From contig NZ_VFON01000001.1 in the NCBI RefSeq assembly GCF_006716085.1, forward strand, positions 992,001 to 1,056,000: 64,000 nt of DNA, read 5' to 3'. Shown in pieces: positions 62,640 to 64,000 of the stretch (positions are counted from its first letter, which is position 1; each line of letters opens with the position of its first letter). This stretch comes from Leucobacter komagatae. GTDB taxonomy: Bacteria; Actinomycetota; Actinomycetes; Actinomycetales; Microbacteriaceae. A program made the translations under genes and the position numbers. The notes beneath the pieces are model-generated. The model was given only the letters and a program-made list of their open reading frames with translations, made no database searches and was not told where the DNA came from.

Positions 62640-63506
62640 TTACTCGGCGGCGGGAGCCTCAGCTGCGTCAGCAGCGGGGGCCTCGGTCGCTTCAGCTGCC
62701 TCGGCTGCGGGAGCCTCAGTTGCCTCTGCTGCGGGCGCCTCAGCCTTGTCGGCGTTGAGGAGCTCAACTTCCCACTCAGCGAGCGGCTCAGCAGCTGCCT
62801 CGCCCTCAGCAGGCTTCTGGTGGCGCTCCATGAGGCCCTCAGCAGCTGCGTCAGCGATCACGCGGGTGAGCAGCGCAACCGAGCGGATTGCGTCGTCGTT
62901 ACCCGGGATCGGGTAGGTGACCTCGTCAGGGTCGCAGTTCGTGTCGAGGATGCCGATAACCGGGATACCCAGCTTCTTCGCCTCGTCGATTGCGAGGTGC
63001 TCCTTCTTGGTGTCAACAACCCAGAGAGCCGAAGGCGTCTTGGTCATGTTGCGGATACCACCGAGGGTCTTCTGCAGCTTGTCGAGCTCGCGCTTCTTGA
63101 GGAGGAGCTCCTTCTTGGTGAAGCCAGTGGTGCCACCCTCGAAGTCGAGCTGCTCGAGCTCCTTCATGCGCTCCAGACGGCCGGTGACGGTCTGGAAGTT
63201 GGTGAGGAGGCCACCGAGCCAGCGCTGGTTCACGTAGGGCTGGTTCACGCGAGTCGACTGCTCAGCAATCGCCTCCTGAGCCTGCTTCTTGGTGCCAACG
63301 AAGAGGATGGTGCCGCCGCGAGCGACGGTGTTCTTCACGAACTCGTAAGCCGAGTCGATGTAGGTGAGCGACTGCTGCAGGTCGATGATGTAGATGCCCG
63401 AGCGCTCGGTGAAGATGAAGCGCTTCATCTTCGGGTTCCAGCGGCGGGTCTGGTGACCAAAGTGAACGCCGCTGTCGAGCAGCTGGCGCATGGTTACAAC
63501 GGCCAT
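62640..63506 (-). CDS. rpsB: Ribosomal protein S2
   Basis: A 288-residue small-subunit protein. [20 protein letters not shown] at the start, [19 protein letters not shown] and [20 protein letters not shown] sequence near residue 185 are typical. The C-terminal 45 residues are an Ala/Glu/Pro-rich tail (units like [10 protein letters not shown]) longer than in most S2 proteins and coded by repetitive DNA at about 62641-62750. The ATG is preceded by AGGAG and a structured leader. Confidence 0.96.
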   Translation of the reverse strand: MAVVTMRQLLDSGVHFGHQTRRWNPKMKRFIFTERSGIYIIDLQQSLTYIDSAYEFVKNTVARGGTILFVGTKKQAQEAIAEQSTRVNQPYVNQRWLGGLLTNFQTVTGRLERMKELEQLDFEGGTTGFTKKELLLKKRELDKLQKTLGGIRNMTKTPSALWVVDTKKEHLAIDEAKKLGIPVIGILDTNCDPDEVTYPIPGNDDAIRSVALLTRVIADAAAEGLMERHQKPAEGEAAAEPLAEWEVELLNADKAEAPAAEATEAPAAEAAEATEAPAADAAEAPAAE

Positions 63507-63842
63507 TGCCGTCTCCTGTTCTCGCGCGAAACGCGCGACTGTTTGGTTTGTTCGGCCGCGGATGCGACCTAGTCCTAGTGCCCCCGAGTTTCACCACCCC
63601 TTACGGGGACCAACGGCAAAACCTCGGTGAGTGGGCACGCGAAGTCACCTCTTGCGAGGCGCAATAGAAGAGTCTAGCACTGCGGCGGCTCCCGTGTGAC
63701 ACGACTCCGGGGTGTTTCTGCTCGGCCCACATTCCACAGAATCTGTTGTTCTTGGCGCGATTTTCCACAGCAGCCAACCCAACGCTCTCGCGCTCTCCCC
63801 CACCTCCGCAGACTGGATCCCTCAGCGAACGGAGCACAAACC
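63507..63842. other. Divergent rpsB/yraN intergenic region
   Basis: This 336-base gap contains the rpsB ribosome site, the nested hairpins at 63578-63638, and a TAGACT -10-like box on the minus strand at about 63671-63676. No gene is seen on either strand. Confidence 0.6.
63578..63638 (-). promoter_or_regulatory. Nested-stem leader of rpsB, possible autoregulatory RNA
   Basis: On the minus strand GTGCCC (63638-63633) pairs with GGGCAC (63583-63578), inside it CCGAG (63627-63623) with CTCGG (63588-63584), and at the apex CCCC-GTAA-GGGG (63608-63597). Ribosomal protein mRNAs often carry such binding sites for their own product; S2 leaders are known in other bacteria, but I cannot match this one to a known family by eye. 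Confidence 0.55.
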
Positions 63843-64000
63843 ATGAACGACGCACTGCACACACCCAATACGGCAGCCCCGGCGGCCCCGGCCGTCCCGG
63901 CCGTCCCGGCCGCCCCGGCCGCCCCGGCGGCCCCGAGTGGCGGGTCACACAATCAGCGGCTCGGTTCGCTCGGAGAACGCATCGCTGAGCGCCAGCTCGT
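63843..64000 (+). CDS. YraN-like (UPF0102) endonuclease-fold protein, N-terminal fragment
   Basis: The frame starts at the ATG at 63843, with GGAG eight bases upstream, and runs off the right edge after 52 complete codons. After a Pro/Ala/Val-rich leader (AAPAAPAVPAVPAAPAAP, coded by GCCCCGGCC-like repeats) it reads NQRLGSLGERIAERQLV, which matches the start of the YraN fold (N-x-x-x-G-x-x-G-E-x-x-A). The yraN gene lies near rpsB, divergently, in many actinobacteria, upstream of comM and dprA. The call is good but only the first helix is visible. Confidence 0.75.
   Translation, partial: MNDALHTPNTAAPAAPAVPAVPAAPAAPAAPSGGSHNQRLGSLGERIAERQL

Overview
This is a GC-rich actinobacterial chromosome segment. 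The conserved blocks rpsB-tsf-pyrH-frr-cdsA-(DivIVA-domain gene) and gatCAB, ClpS next to a DUF2017 protein, a 1,596-residue NAD-glutamate dehydrogenase and many leaderless starts fit a member of the Microbacteriaceae, possibly Leucobacter-like. The genus is an inference from gene content, not a match. Almost all of the window is ordinary chromosome. The only mobile element seen is one IS of about 1.28 kb.

Region 1 (1-16061) looks like an amine or nitrogen catabolic island. A minus-strand operon reads: glutamine-synthetase-like ligase, cytochrome P450, 3Fe-4S ferredoxin, ferredoxin reductase, aldehyde dehydrogenase (cut by the window edge). Upstream lie NAD-glutamate dehydrogenase and a divergent APC amine/amino-acid permease, then a class I glutamine amidotransferase, a diflavin reductase and a GAF/PucR-type regulator. 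I infer uptake of an amine, gamma-glutamylation, P450 oxidation, aldehyde oxidation, release of glutamate by the amidotransferase and its oxidation by glutamate dehydrogenase. The substrate is not known.

Region 2 (16101-28799) holds assorted metabolic and stress genes: a methyltransferase, a peroxiredoxin, a GNAT acetyltransferase, a butanediol-type dehydrogenase, a YbjN / HSP90-like / repeat-protein operon, a ChaA cation antiporter with a structured leader, an MFS pump, peptide deformylase and oligoribonuclease. Region 3 (28889-33772) has tRNA-His, the IS256/IS1249-like element with target-site duplication, a PIG-L deacetylase, a zincin-clpS-DUF2017 operon and dinB. Region 4 (33865-39992) is a glycerol regulon (SorC regulator divergent from glpD-glpF-glpK, with a pair of TGCA palindromes between) followed by a VapBC-type toxin-antitoxin pair. 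Region 5 (40130-53790) carries gatCAB, an Ntn amidase, tag, ligA, and mnmA with a cysteine desulfurase (tRNA thiolation) plus a thioredoxin-like protein without cysteines and two envelope proteins.

Region 6 (53998-64000) opens with a 993-residue DivIVA-like coiled-coil protein built largely from 11-residue repeats, then rnhA, a secreted SLT-fold protein, a four-repeat DivIVA-domain protein, and the translation/lipid cluster cdsA-frr-pyrH-tsf-rpsB with a probable structured rpsB leader. It ends in the start of a YraN-like gene.

Across the window at least ten genes have a TANNNT -10 box exactly 6 or 7 bases before the start codon, the signature of leaderless mRNAs.
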